The notes below the pieces were generated by a model. That model saw only the letters and a list, made by a program, of their open reading frames with translations. It was not told the origin of the DNA and ran no database searches. The position numbers were made by a program, and so were the translations under genes. Positions 42,482-51,179 of a stretch of 64,000 nucleotides of DNA are shown here, piece after piece (position 1 is the stretch's first letter; the number at the start of each line of letters is the position of its first letter). Source of the DNA: JANOSH01 sp031415695 (GTDB lineage: Bacteria; Actinomycetota; Acidimicrobiia; Acidimicrobiales; Ilumatobacteraceae); assembly GCA_031415695.1 (NCBI GenBank), contig JANOSH010000016.1, forward strand, positions 1 through 64,000, written 5' to 3'.

Positions 42482-45442
42482 CTAGAAATGGCTCAGCACT
42501 GATCCACGCAGGACTTCGTTCTTGCTGTTCACCAGCCACACTGTGGCGTTGGATCCGACATCTGCCGCTCGGACTGACGAGTAGCCGAGGTCGTTCCAGG
42601 TTCCGTTAGCGGACCGCTGGATGACTCGCCCATCCTTCGTGACATAGACCACTATGCCCGACGGCCCGGTTGCCACCCATCGTGCATCGGAACGTTCGGT
42701 GGTCCAGCGCGCCCCGTCGTACCGACGTAGCGATCCGTTGCTCGTGACCGCCCACATGTCTGTGGCGTTGCGTACAGCGACCTGGCTAGCGGAAAGGCCC
42801 AGATCGTTCAATTTGCCCCAAAAGTCGCGCTTTCGCAGCCTCCCCTTGTCGTCGACGATAACGACTGTGCGGTCGTCGCCGATCGCCACAAACTTGGCAC
42901 GTTGCGAGTCACGCATCCACGATCGACCGTTGTATCGGTAGAGCCGGCCGTCGGTGCCGACGCCCCACATCTCGGTTCCGTTTCGCACCGCAACGTGTTT
43001 CATCCGACCGGATAGTCGACGCCAGTAATTGTCTCGCAAGAACAGGTCTACGTTGTTGCTCGGATCAACACACACGACCGTGGCGTCGTCACCAACCGAC
43101 ACGGTTACGAGGTCGCGCCCAACTCTGGTGGCGGTCGGCTTCGGCACCGTGGTGGTCGTTGTTGTCGGTCGAGTCGTGGTGGTGGTTGGTCGGGTCGTGG
43201 TTGTCGTCGCCAGAGTCGTTGTTGTTGTTGGTCGAATGGTCGTGGTCGTCGTCGCTGGGGTCGTGGGAGGCGTGATCGTGGTGAACACTGCCGTGAATTG
43301 GGCCGGGCCGCTCACACGAACGCTGTGACTCGGCGCGCCACCGTCCGACCACGACGCGAAGTTGTTGACGCCTTGGGGCGAGACCGTCGCAATCTGTAGT
43401 GACGATCCGATGATGGCCTGTTCGGTGTACGGCGTCGAACGAGGGGTTCCGTTGATTCCGACAGTCAATCCCGATGGTTGCGAGAGCACTGAAACGGCGA
43501 CCTTGCGAGGTGTCAACACTCGACAAACAGGATTTGATGGCAGACCGGTTGAATCGGTGGCGCCCGCACAGACTTCGTAGAACGTGTTGTTGTCGCCATG
43601 ATCCGCTGCGGTGATCGAAGCCGATCCGTTCGCAGTTGGCAGGTCGTTCGGATGCGAATGGTCGTTGTGGCGTAACGCCAATCGCCACAGGACGCTCGCG
43701 GTCACATCACCGTCGTCGGCGTCTTGCGCTGTCGCCCTCAATTGAATCTGATCGCCCACTGCGTAGGTCGAGCCAACGCCGGGTTGCGTGATCGTTACAA
43801 CTGGGCCGGAATTTCCAACGGTGATGTTGACCGACGCAGTGCTCGATTGACCAGCGGCATCGGTGACACGCGCGGATGCGACGTATCGTCCAGTCGAATA
43901 GGTGTGAGACGGGCGGGCACCCGTGCCGGTGGTCCCATCACCAAAGGTCCACGCGTAGGTGAGAGGCGTGCCCTCGGGGTCGCTCGAGTCAGAAGCGTCG
44001 AACTGAGTAATGAGCGGAGATGACCCCGACGTTGGTGACGCAGTTACTACGGCGGAAGGCGGCGCGTTCGTTCCGGCGTATCGCAGTCGGCTCAAAGCAC
44101 CACGAATTTCGATGGCGTACAAATCGTTGTTGGGGCCGAGCGCAAAGTGAACGGGTCCTTCGAACTGGTTCGTCAAAGGTGTCGCAAAATCCGAAGGCGT
44201 CGCTCGTTCGCCCGACACTGTCAAGGTCCGTAGCCACGAGGCGTCGTAGTCAAAAACGAACACCCGACCGTTGTAGGCACCAGGGTATTGCCCACCGGGG
44301 TAACGGGGACCAACAATGATGGCGGCACCGCCGCCATCATGCGAGTACGACCACATCGGGGCGGTGATGGCCCCCGGGTTGTTGGCGATCTGAGCGCACC
44401 TCGATGCGGTGGCGGGGAAGTTCGGATAGTCAATCTGGGGCTCGTTGCCAGCATTGGCACCCTCGTAGCAGGGCCACCCGAAGTTTCTGCCGCGTCCGCT
44501 GTTGAGTTCTTCGTACGCGGTCTGGCCGACATCCCCAATGAACAGTCGGCCGTCGTCTCCGAACTCCATCGAGAATGGGTTGCGCAGACCAAAGTTGTAG
44601 ACCTTGGAACGATTGCTTTGTGGGTTGCCGTCAAAGAACGGATTGTCCGACGGTGCCGCCCCCGTTATCGGGTCGATTCGCCAGATTTTCCCGGCCGGGC
44701 TGTCGAGGTCCTGGACGCGCAATGCGCGAGCCCTAGGCGACGGCACCGTGCCGTCGCCCAGACCCACGTAGAGCTTGCCGTCGGGGCCGAACCGCAATCC
44801 ACCGCCCGCGTGGTTGTCGGCATCCACGGGTATGCAGTCGGGCACGTAGGCATTCGTGGGCGCGCCCTGACAGGCCCAATTGATGTCGCTGTCGTTGCTC
44901 TCGACATCGCCAGAATTGGCACGCGTACTGTTTCGGCCTGCGATGACCTCGATGGCGTTCGCGCCGGAGTCGACGACATTCAGATTCGCTGCGTTGAGCC
45001 GAACTTTGAGTACCTGAGTCGCCCGGGCTCCCGAGAAGTTCGTCGGTGACGGGTTGGTCCACTCACGAACTTGCAGCAGGTACATGAACGGCGACTGCGG
45101 AAAGTTCGGGTGAATGGCGATTCCGATGAGCCCACGATCGCCCGCGCTGTTGGTGCTCGGTCGAATGTCGAGCACTGGCGTCGGTACCAGGGCTCCGTTC
45201 TGTACGACCCGGACAATCCCCGACTTTTGGGTGACGTACACGCGGGTCTTGTCGGGTGTGAAGGCGAGGTCGGTGCCGCGGGGAAGTTCGGCGGTAATGG
45301 TCTCCCAGACGAAACCGCTTGGTAGCGTTACGGCGTCAGCATCGGAGCGTGTTCGCAGAGCATTGGGCACGACAAGTCCGATAGCTATAGCAAGAACTGC
45401 GGCAGGTCGAAGCAGACGGCCAGAACGGGGTGAGTTCAGCAT
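42482..45442 (-). CDS. Secreted PQQ/sugar dehydrogenase-like multidomain protein
   Basis: A 986-residue exported protein. After a signal peptide, residues about 45-465 form a glucose/sorbosone dehydrogenase-type beta-propeller (GLIGIAIHPNFP, DNHAGGGLRFGPDGKLYVGLGDG, GRNFGWPCYEG). A PKD domain follows (about 470-555, LTYAWTFGDGTTGTG), then an Ig-like and a PEGA-like segment, a Thr-rich linker (about 735-790), and a C-terminal tectonin-like propeller with repeats around AVRNGTEMWGVGTDGRLYRYNG. It likely acts on extracellular polymers or sugars at the cell surface. The start at 45442 is chosen because the signal peptide begins there. Confidence 0.87.
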   Translation of the reverse strand: MLNSPRSGRLLRPAAVLAIAIGLVVPNALRTRSDADAVTLPSGFVWETITAELPRGTDLAFTPDKTRVYVTQKSGIVRVVQNGALVPTPVLDIRPSTNSAGDRGLIGIAIHPNFPQSPFMYLLQVREWTNPSPTNFSGARATQVLKVRLNAANLNVVDSGANAIEVIAGRNSTRANSGDVESNDSDINWACQGAPTNAYVPDCIPVDADNHAGGGLRFGPDGKLYVGLGDGTVPSPRARALRVQDLDSPAGKIWRIDPITGAAPSDNPFFDGNPQSNRSKVYNFGLRNPFSMEFGDDGRLFIGDVGQTAYEELNSGRGRNFGWPCYEGANAGNEPQIDYPNFPATASRCAQIANNPGAITAPMWSYSHDGGGAAIIVGPRYPGGQYPGAYNGRVFVFDYDASWLRTLTVSGERATPSDFATPLTNQFEGPVHFALGPNNDLYAIEIRGALSRLRYAGTNAPPSAVVTASPTSGSSPLITQFDASDSSDPEGTPLTYAWTFGDGTTGTGARPSHTYSTGRYVASARVTDAAGQSSTASVNITVGNSGPVVTITQPGVGSTYAVGDQIQLRATAQDADDGDVTASVLWRLALRHNDHSHPNDLPTANGSASITAADHGDNNTFYEVCAGATDSTGLPSNPVCRVLTPRKVAVSVLSQPSGLTVGINGTPRSTPYTEQAIIGSSLQIATVSPQGVNNFASWSDGGAPSHSVRVSGPAQFTAVFTTITPPTTPATTTTTIRPTTTTTLATTTTTRPTTTTTRPTTTTTTVPKPTATRVGRDLVTVSVGDDATVVCVDPSNNVDLFLRDNYWRRLSGRMKHVAVRNGTEMWGVGTDGRLYRYNGRSWMRDSQRAKFVAIGDDRTVVIVDDKGRLRKRDFWGKLNDLGLSASQVAVRNATDMWAVTSNGSLRRYDGARWTTERSDARWVATGPSGIVVYVTKDGRVIQRSANGTWNDLGYSSVRAADVGSNATVWLVNSKNEVLRGSVLSHF

Positions 45443-45615
45443 TAGTTGAGCATTCGTCAACGAATGAGCGCTGCGTGGCAAGCACCAGCGGCGAGTGTTG
45501 ATTCGATCTTGATCGCATCTGACACGAATCTCTCTAATCCAGAGTCACTTCGCGCTGTGGGTGGGGCTCCGGTTCGGCCATGTTGCGATAGACTCTGCGT
45601 GCGTAGGCTGTGCGA

Positions 45616-46371
45616 ATGTCTTCAACGCCAAACGATCCGGCCTGCGAATTCCAGGGTCGAGTAGCCCTCATCACCGGCTCGTCGAGCGGTATCGGGGAGC
45701 AGACGGCGCGCCGGCTTTCGGCGTTGGGTGCGAGTGTCGTCGTGAACTCGTCGTCGTCGGTCGAGGCTGGTCGAGCGGTCGCCGACTCGCTACCCAGCGA
45801 CTCGTTGTATGTTCAAGCAGACATTAGTGATCAGGCGCAAGGCCATGCGCTGCTCGATGCCACCATCGCACAATTCGGTCGGCTTGACTACCTCATAAAC
45901 AACGCCGGTTGGACGACTGTTGTGCCCCACGATCAGCTCGATGACCTGACGGACGAGATCTTTCTTAAGACCTTCCAGGTAAACGTTTTCGGCACATGGT
46001 GGCTGACCAAAGCTGCGATTCCTTTGTTGCGGCAGTCCAGTGATCCCAACGTCGTCAACATCACCTCCATTGCGGGGGTTCGGCCCGTCGGCAGTTCGAT
46101 GGCCTATTCGATGACCAAAGCAGCTCTCAACCATATGACCCGGCTCTTGGCGAAGTCGTATGCGCCAATTCGGGTCAACGCCGTGGCACCAGGTCTCGTG
46201 GCGACGCCCTGGACCCAGGATTGGGATGCCCAACACGCGGCAGTGGCCAAGGCTGCGCCGCTGCGCCGCTCGGCGACGCCCGACGATTGCGCCGAGGCGG
46301 TGCTGGCGTGCCTGCGTAACCGTTATGCCACTGGTCAGATCATGGTCGTAGACGGAGGCCTGACGCTGTAA
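45616..46371 (+). CDS. Short-chain dehydrogenase/reductase
   Basis: A 251-residue classical SDR. TGSSSGIG is the cofactor glycine motif, NNAG, the catalytic Ser in NITSIAG, and YSMTK supply the active site, and PGLVATPW follows. Asn and Ser after the second strand (VVVNSSS) suggest NADP(H). Substrate unknown. The ATG at 45616 is preferred; a GTG lies six bases upstream. It diverges from the multidomain protein gene. Confidence 0.92.
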   Translation: MSSTPNDPACEFQGRVALITGSSSGIGEQTARRLSALGASVVVNSSSSVEAGRAVADSLPSDSLYVQADISDQAQGHALLDATIAQFGRLDYLINNAGWTTVVPHDQLDDLTDEIFLKTFQVNVFGTWWLTKAAIPLLRQSSDPNVVNITSIAGVRPVGSSMAYSMTKAALNHMTRLLAKSYAPIRVNAVAPGLVATPWTQDWDAQHAAVAKAAPLRRSATPDDCAEAVLACLRNRYATGQIMVVDGGLTL

Positions 46372-46417
46372 GCGTTGTACACTTCAACTCGCGAACGTAT
46401 CGGCCGATAACACGCGT

Positions 46418-47452
46418 GTGTCCATCTGTTCCCGTCAGAGAACAGTGGCATTCGTCGGAGTCGTCTTGACGCTACTGGCCGTTGCGCTTCCCGCGGGAGC
46501 TCGAACCAACATACTCAACTATCTGCGGGCCAACGCCACGACGGCAGGAAATTTCAGCCTGTACGACTACACCCAGGGAAGCCAAGTGACCTTCTCGACG
46601 CAAACGCAGTTTTCGGATGGTGTGCTGACGTCGGCCTCGGCAACCGCAGTGCCTGACAGTGTCGTTCTGGCGTCATCGGGTCTGGGCGGATGGTGGAACT
46701 CGTCGTGGCAGAGGCGACGGTGCTACACGGTTACACATACCGGGGTCGGCGCATCGACCGTGACGGAGTACCAGGTGAAAATCACCCTCGACACTGCCGC
46801 ACTTATCGCTGCAGGGTCGATGCGCTCTGACGCCGGCGATTTGCGAGCCATCAGCGCAACGAACGCGACTATCCCGTTGTGGCTTGAAGGACCGATAAAT
46901 TCAACTACGTCTGCCGTGTAGGTTCAGGTTCCAACCATTACCGCTGGCTCGGCCACATCGTTTTGTTTCTACTACTCGAACGCGGTAGCCACGACAGTGT
47001 CGGACCAGATGGCCGTGTTTAGCTATATGACCTCGAAGTCTGTGTATTACCCCGTGTCTCCTCGGTACACCACGAACCCATCGATTCTGGACGTTGCCTC
47101 GTATACAGCTGGAAATGTCATCACGACAGGAACTCCCGCGACCAGTATTACGCTGGCCGCGAACGCCATCGGAAATTTCGCCAGCGGGGTCACCAAACCG
47201 AATGTGCCGGTCAGCGTTCGTGGGCCCATCTCGAGCCGGGGTGCCAACAATGACTTTGACACGCTGATTCCCATATCGTTTGCGGGCACGGCCTTTTCGT
47301 TGCCAATCGACACTATCTCGAACTCATCCGTGACCGTATTTTCGCCGTTTGCCACAGCCACGGTGACCATTCTCAAGGGCACAGTCCCGGTGCCCGGATC
47401 ACCGTTCACTATTGCCGCCAACGCCTCGACGTCGATTACTACCACCACGTTA
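46418..47452 (+). pseudogene. DUF2341-domain surface protein, amber-interrupted and 3'-truncated
   Basis: A GTG start gives a signal peptide ending PAGA, a surface-protein region, then a DUF2341 domain from WWNSSWQRRRCYTV. The frame is stopped by TAG at 46919-46921 and goes on in the same frame for about 177 codons (VQVPTITAGSATSFCFYYSN and further). In DUF2341 proteins the stopped position is usually Trp, so TGG to TAG is the simplest change. The 3' end merges at about 47453 with antisense hipA sequence, so the last codons LEHPGRGWR are foreign and the natural C-terminus is deleted. Confidence 0.75.
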
Positions 47453-47570
47453 GAGCACCCAGGCCGTGGTTGGCGATGACGGTTGGTTCGTAGTCCAGCG
47501 CCAGTCCACCGCGGGTGCGTCGCAGCGTCGCCACATGCTCGCTCGCCACACACAAGGAGGGTGTCGTCAC
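47453..47570 (-). pseudogene. HipA toxin, N-terminal fragment
   Basis: From a GTG at 47570, about 39 codons read LCVASEHVATLRRTRGGL then ALDYEPTVIANHGLGALT, matching the small N-terminal domain of HipA kinases (VGTL...L.Y). The sequence then breaks into the DUF2341 gene from the opposite strand. The GTG overlaps the hipB stop by four bases (GTGA), the usual operon structure. The kinase domain is gone. Confidence 0.7.
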
Positions 47571-47827
47571 GCCCTATCGTGGTCACCCCGACGCTCGTCC
47601 ACCAGAACATGGCTTCCACGAGGCACGATCACGATTTCGAAGCCGAGCACGGAAAAGGCATCGACGAGTCGACGCAGCGCGGCAGGCCGAGCCTTTTCCA
47701 TGTCAATCACCGTCGTTCAGGTCACCTGGAGTCGCGCCGCAAGCTCTGCCTGGGTGAGAGCAGCCTGCCCGCGCGTCTGCTCAAGCGCCTCGCCGAGGCT
47801 CGTACCACCCTTCACCCGCAACCACAT
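47567..47827 (-). pseudogene. HipB-like antitoxin with internal stop
   Basis: From ATG 47827 the frame encodes an Xre-type helix-turn-helix (LGEALEQTRGQAALTQAEL, AARLQVT) and then TTVIDMEKARPAALRRL and FEIVIVPRG, a HipB-like antitoxin. It is interrupted by a TGA at 47717-47719 where Arg (CGA) is expected. With the truncated hipA downstream, the whole toxin-antitoxin operon is dead. Confidence 0.72.
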
Positions 47828-48210
47828 CGTGTCTTCTGTTGGTTTTTTCGATCATTCGATGCTCTGCTCGGAATGTCGGTAAATGACCTCATTAGCAGAG
47901 GAGCCATTGGAAGTTGGAAAAGTCCGACGTCGCTGCCGACGCCTGAAGCAGACCCGCCAACGACGATTGTGGCCTTGGGCCCACGACCGGCTGTTGACTG
48001 TCCAGCAACGGGCGGGACGTGTTTTGGGCATAGTTGGGCGATCCGTCGAAGCGATCCGTCGTGCAGGTGGATCTTTTGCTCTACCAAGACCACGGTAGCG
48101 ATGAGCACGTGACGCGGCGTACCGATGTCGGGTTCCTCGAACCGTGGGACGCCGAGTTTTACCTCATCCTCGGGCACGCTGACGAATCCGCCACGATCGG
48201 GCGGTGGCCG
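47828..48210. other. Stretch without recognisable gene
   Basis: Open frames on both strands overlap and show no family resemblance, signal or clear start. It lies between the dead hipBA remnant and the end of the TasA/SipW-like operon and is probably decayed sequence. Confidence 0.5.
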
Positions 48211-49221
48211 CTACGCATAGGTCACCCGCACCTTCACCGAGTCGAGGTCGAAGGTCTTGTTGCCCTGGTCCGACACGTCGATGAGGCGCACCCGGAAGTT
48301 GGCGTTGGTGAACTCGCTGCCGGTCCAGGTGCGTCCCCAGGTGTTGCCCACACCGCCGAGGGTGTACAAGGTGAGCCCGGTGTTGGTGAGTACCGCCGAG
48401 TTGATGACGGGAGACCAGGTGATGCCGCCATCGCCGGACAGCTGGGCACACACGAGTGAGACGCCGGCGTTGTTGTTGGTACCCACCTTCACCTGCACCT
48501 CGATGCCCAGGATGGTGGCCGTGGCCGGAACCCCGAGACCGAAGGTGGAGAAGCGGTGCCGGTCCTTGGCGGCGCTGGTGCACAGCAAGGATGTGCCGGT
48601 GCCGGACCTCACGTCCTGGGCCACCAATGCGTCCTCGGAGCACGCATTGGCCGGGGTCACCTCGTAGCCGTTGTCGTCTCCGCCCGTGTCGGCCGCCTGT
48701 GAGGTGCACGCGGAGAGCGCGGTGGCCGAACCGAGGGACACGGTGGCGGCGACCTCGGTGGAGTTCGCACTGAACCAGTTCTGGACGATGGCACGGACCA
48801 CGTAGTAATAGGTGCCGGACGCCGCCACGGTGTCGACGTAGGTGGTGGTGGTGGTGGGGGTCACCGTGGCGATCAGGGTGTACGGACCTCCTGGTGTGGC
48901 CGAGCGGTAGACCTCGGTGGCTGCGGCGATGCCGCTCACCGATGCGTTCCATCCGATGGTGACCGTCGGTCCGCTCACCGTGGCTGTGGGGGAGGTGGGC
49001 GGCTGCAGCCACGACGTGCTGAACGCGTTCGTGCCCTTCTCGGACGTGTCGCTGAACCGCGCGGCAGCGCCCCCCGACGCCTGGGCGCACACGGTGAGCA
49101 CGATCATGGTGACGATGAGGCGCGCTGCGCGCGACGTCCGCGTCGCCCGCCGAGCGTGGTTCCCGGTGCGAGGGGCGCAGGTGCTCGTGTCACTGCCCCT
49201 GCGGCTTGCGATGTCGCTCAC
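48211..49221 (-). CDS. Exported FnIII-domain protein with SipW-type signal
   Basis: A 336-residue protein. The N-terminus has a basic stretch, one hydrophobic segment and then AAARFSDTSEKGTNAFST, similar to the cleavage region of SipW-dependent substrates. A fibronectin type III domain follows (about 78-165, TATVSGPTVTIGWNASV and YYYVVRAIV), then a beta-rich C-terminal domain (about 170-336) with four cysteines. The ATG overlaps the signal peptidase stop by four bases. It is probably a minor or anchoring component of the fibres made by this operon. Confidence 0.78.
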   Translation of the reverse strand: MSDIASRRGSDTSTCAPRTGNHARRATRTSRAARLIVTMIVLTVCAQASGGAAARFSDTSEKGTNAFSTSWLQPPTSPTATVSGPTVTIGWNASVSGIAAATEVYRSATPGGPYTLIATVTPTTTTTYVDTVAASGTYYYVVRAIVQNWFSANSTEVAATVSLGSATALSACTSQAADTGGDDNGYEVTPANACSEDALVAQDVRSGTGTSLLCTSAAKDRHRFSTFGLGVPATATILGIEVQVKVGTNNNAGVSLVCAQLSGDGGITWSPVINSAVLTNTGLTLYTLGGVGNTWGRTWTGSEFTNANFRVRLIDVSDQGNKTFDLDSVKVRVTYA

Positions 49222-49841
49222 GTCGAGGAGTCCGACGGGGCGACCGCGGATGCGGTGAGGGTAGCGGTGCTCTTGTCGCGAACGGGCCAGAGCCAGAGCA
49301 GCGCCAGGGGGGCGAACAGGAACAGGATGAATCTGGCGTTGTTTGCCAATGCGGCGAACAGATAGCCCAGAAATGGGATGTGGTATTGGACCACCGACCC
49401 GGATCGGTCCATCGCCACCGGGGTGGTGTCCTCAGTTGCGTTGGAGTCTCCCTTTGTGACGGCCACCCGCTTCCCGTCAACGGTCTCGAAGCGGATCACG
49501 CGGTGCAGTGTGGGGACACCTCCGCGAGCGGAGGAGAATAGGATCACGTCAGCGGTACGGATGCGATCCGCCGGTACTTTCTTGGTGACGGCGACGCTGC
49601 CGACCGGCAGATCGCGGCCCATGCTCGAGCCGAGCACCGTGATGCTGCTCCAGCCGAAGAGGGCGGGCACCGTCGCCGCCAGGACCGCCATCAGCAAGAT
49701 GGCGCCGACACCCAGCCCGAGACCTGCGCCAAGGCGTTGCCACCATGTTGCAGGAGCGGATGCCGCGTCGCGGTGATCGCTCGGAGCGACCTGGACCTGG
49801 CTGGCATTGGCGATGTGGGTGCAGCAGTGGGGACAGCACAC
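49218..49841 (-). CDS. SipW-like (ER-type) signal peptidase I
   Basis: A 207-residue membrane peptidase of family S26B. The catalytic Ser is in ITVLGSSMGRDLPVGS, and the base is His in TLHRVIRFE rather than the Lys of ordinary bacterial signal peptidases, as in SipW. GDSNATEDTTPV completes the active site. Membrane helices lie near 48-72 and 172-192. The GTG at 49841 is chosen for its Shine-Dalgarno (GAGGAA, 5 bases). It gives a cytoplasmic N-terminus with CCPHCC, a possible zinc ribbon. It should process the TasA-like and FnIII proteins of the same operon. Confidence 0.88.
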   Translation of the reverse strand: MCCPHCCTHIANASQVQVAPSDHRDAASAPATWWQRLGAGLGLGVGAILLMAVLAATVPALFGWSSITVLGSSMGRDLPVGSVAVTKKVPADRIRTADVILFSSARGGVPTLHRVIRFETVDGKRVAVTKGDSNATEDTTPVAMDRSGSVVQYHIPFLGYLFAALANNARFILFLFAPLALLWLWPVRDKSTATLTASAVAPSDSST

Positions 49842-49879
49842 GTGGGTTCCTCGGGGAGGGTGGGGGTGAGTCGGTGGGT

Positions 49880-49923
49880 GATGATCGGTGATCGGCCGTG
49901 CCTGCGGCCGATCACCGATCATC
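49880..49923 (-). promoter_or_regulatory. 19-bp perfect hairpin between fibre genes and signal peptidase
   Basis: Positions 49880-49898 pair perfectly with 49905-49923 around a 6-base loop; the stem begins GATGATCGGTGAT. It lies in the only sizeable gap (89 bp) of the operon and has no T-run. It could lower expression of the peptidase and FnIII genes or protect the upstream fibre message from decay. Confidence 0.8.
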
Positions 49924-49930
49924 TGTGTGC

Positions 49931-50572
49931 CTACGGGTTGTTGATGACCTGTTCGGCGTTGAATGTGAAGGTAGCTGTGGTGGATGCCGCCTGGAGGGTG
50001 TTCGCCGCCGTGAGGGGCAGGGACACCCGCAGGCACAGGTTTTCCTGTACTGCTGATGCCAGCACCCGGTCTCCGGCCTGGGCGCCCTGGATGCTGTTGC
50101 CGAAGATCAGCCCGGGGACGGCGACACTGGCGCCGCCATTGTCGAGATCACCGGTGTAGAGCTGGGCACCGGAGAACGCTGCGCAACCACCGCCTCCGTC
50201 CTCGGTCTTCACCGTGAACACGAGGGCGTCCTTCAGTGCTTTCGTGTCGGCGTTGGTGGCGCCGCTCGTCATCGCGTATCGAAATGCGAGGTTGCCCTGG
50301 TTCCTCACCAGCACGGGGGCCGTCACCACGTCGCCAGGTGCCATGTTGGTGAACGTGATGGCGGTGGCGGCGGGTCCCTCCGGTGTCAGCACGATGTCAA
50401 GCGTGCCGCTGGTGAAGGAGTTCAACCCGACGACGGCCTGGTCGGTGAAGAAGGCGGTGGCGGCCTCGCTGTTCAGTGCCGCGATGGTGACCGCGATGCC
50501 TCCGAGCACGACGGCCCGCCGGCGCACGCTGCGATGTGATCCACGCTGGATAGAAGTCCTAAAGGCACGCAT
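49931..50572 (-). CDS. TasA/camelysin-like fibre protein, second copy
   Basis: A 213-residue exported protein with a SipW-type signal: TM segment (AVVLGGIAVTIAALNSEA), then ATAFFTDQAVVGLNSFTSG. The mature part is a beta-sandwich of the TasA family (LDIVLTPEGPAATAITFTN, MAPGDVV, VRNQGNLAFRYAM). It has two cysteines and ends in an Asn-Pro tail. It is clearly a paralogue of the neighbouring gene. TasA homologues polymerise into surface or biofilm fibres. Confidence 0.85.
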   Translation of the reverse strand: MRAFRTSIQRGSHRSVRRRAVVLGGIAVTIAALNSEAATAFFTDQAVVGLNSFTSGTLDIVLTPEGPAATAITFTNMAPGDVVTAPVLVRNQGNLAFRYAMTSGATNADTKALKDALVFTVKTEDGGGGCAAFSGAQLYTGDLDNGGASVAVPGLIFGNSIQGAQAGDRVLASAVQENLCLRVSLPLTAANTLQAASTTATFTFNAEQVINNP

Positions 50573-50575
50573 GGC

Positions 50576-51172
50576 TTAGGGGTTGTTGGTGGTCTGTTCG
50601 GCGTCGAAGGTGAACGTCGCCGTCGTGGTCGCAGACTGGTAGATGTTGCCGGCGGTGGTGGGCAGCGCCCCCCGGAAGCAGAGCGTCTCGGTGAGCGGCG
50701 TTGCGACGTTGCGGTCGCCCGCTTGTGCGCCCGTGGCGGGGTCGCCGAGGATCTTGCCGGTGGTGCTGTCGAGATCACCCGTATAGACGGTGGTACCGGT
50801 GAATGCGGCGCAGCCCCCGCCCACGTCGGCCGTCTTGACGGTGAACACCAACTGGTCCTTCAGGGCGCGGCCGTCGGTGTTGGTCGCGATGCTCGTCATC
50901 GAGTACCGAAAGTCGACGCTGCCGACGTTGGCCACGACGACCGGTTGGGTCACGCTGTCGCCCGGCACCATGTTGGTGAACGAAATGGCGGCGGCGGCGG
51001 GGCCCTCCGGGGTGAGGGCGATGTCGAGGGAGCCGGCGGTGAAAATGTTGTTGCCGATCACGGCGTTGGCCGTGAAGAAGGCGGTGGCGCCGCTGCTGAG
51101 GAAGGCACCGGCGACGACTGCGGTGATCCCTCCGACTAGTGCGAGGCGCTTGGTTTTATGGGCGATCTTCAT
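50576..51172 (-). CDS. TasA/camelysin-like fibre protein, first copy
   Basis: A 198-residue exported protein with signal segment RLALVGGITAVVAGAFL and the SipW-type cleavage region ATAFFTANAVIGNNIFTAG, followed by LDIALTPEGPAAAAISFTN, MVPGDSV and VANVGSVDFRYSM. It shares about the whole length with the next gene, which starts three bases after its stop. It is the first gene of the four-gene operon, the position of the main structural subunit. No promoter was recognised upstream. Confidence 0.86.
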   Translation of the reverse strand: MKIAHKTKRLALVGGITAVVAGAFLSSGATAFFTANAVIGNNIFTAGSLDIALTPEGPAAAAISFTNMVPGDSVTQPVVVANVGSVDFRYSMTSIATNTDGRALKDQLVFTVKTADVGGGCAAFTGTTVYTGDLDSTTGKILGDPATGAQAGDRNVATPLTETLCFRGALPTTAGNIYQSATTTATFTFDAEQTTNNP

Positions 51173-51179
51173 GGAGTTC

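Noticed and set aside
43130..43290. Dense GTGGTGGTT-type repeats resembling a satellite or CRISPR-like array
   Set aside because: They encode the Thr-rich linker of the multidomain protein and vary irregularly; no spacers are present.
31140..46925. Amber recoding: two genes with in-frame TAG
   Set aside because: TAG is the normal stop of many intact genes here (malic enzyme, acyl-CoA dehydrogenase, ybeY, rpoD-like sigma, response regulator), so general read-through is not credible; point mutations explain both.
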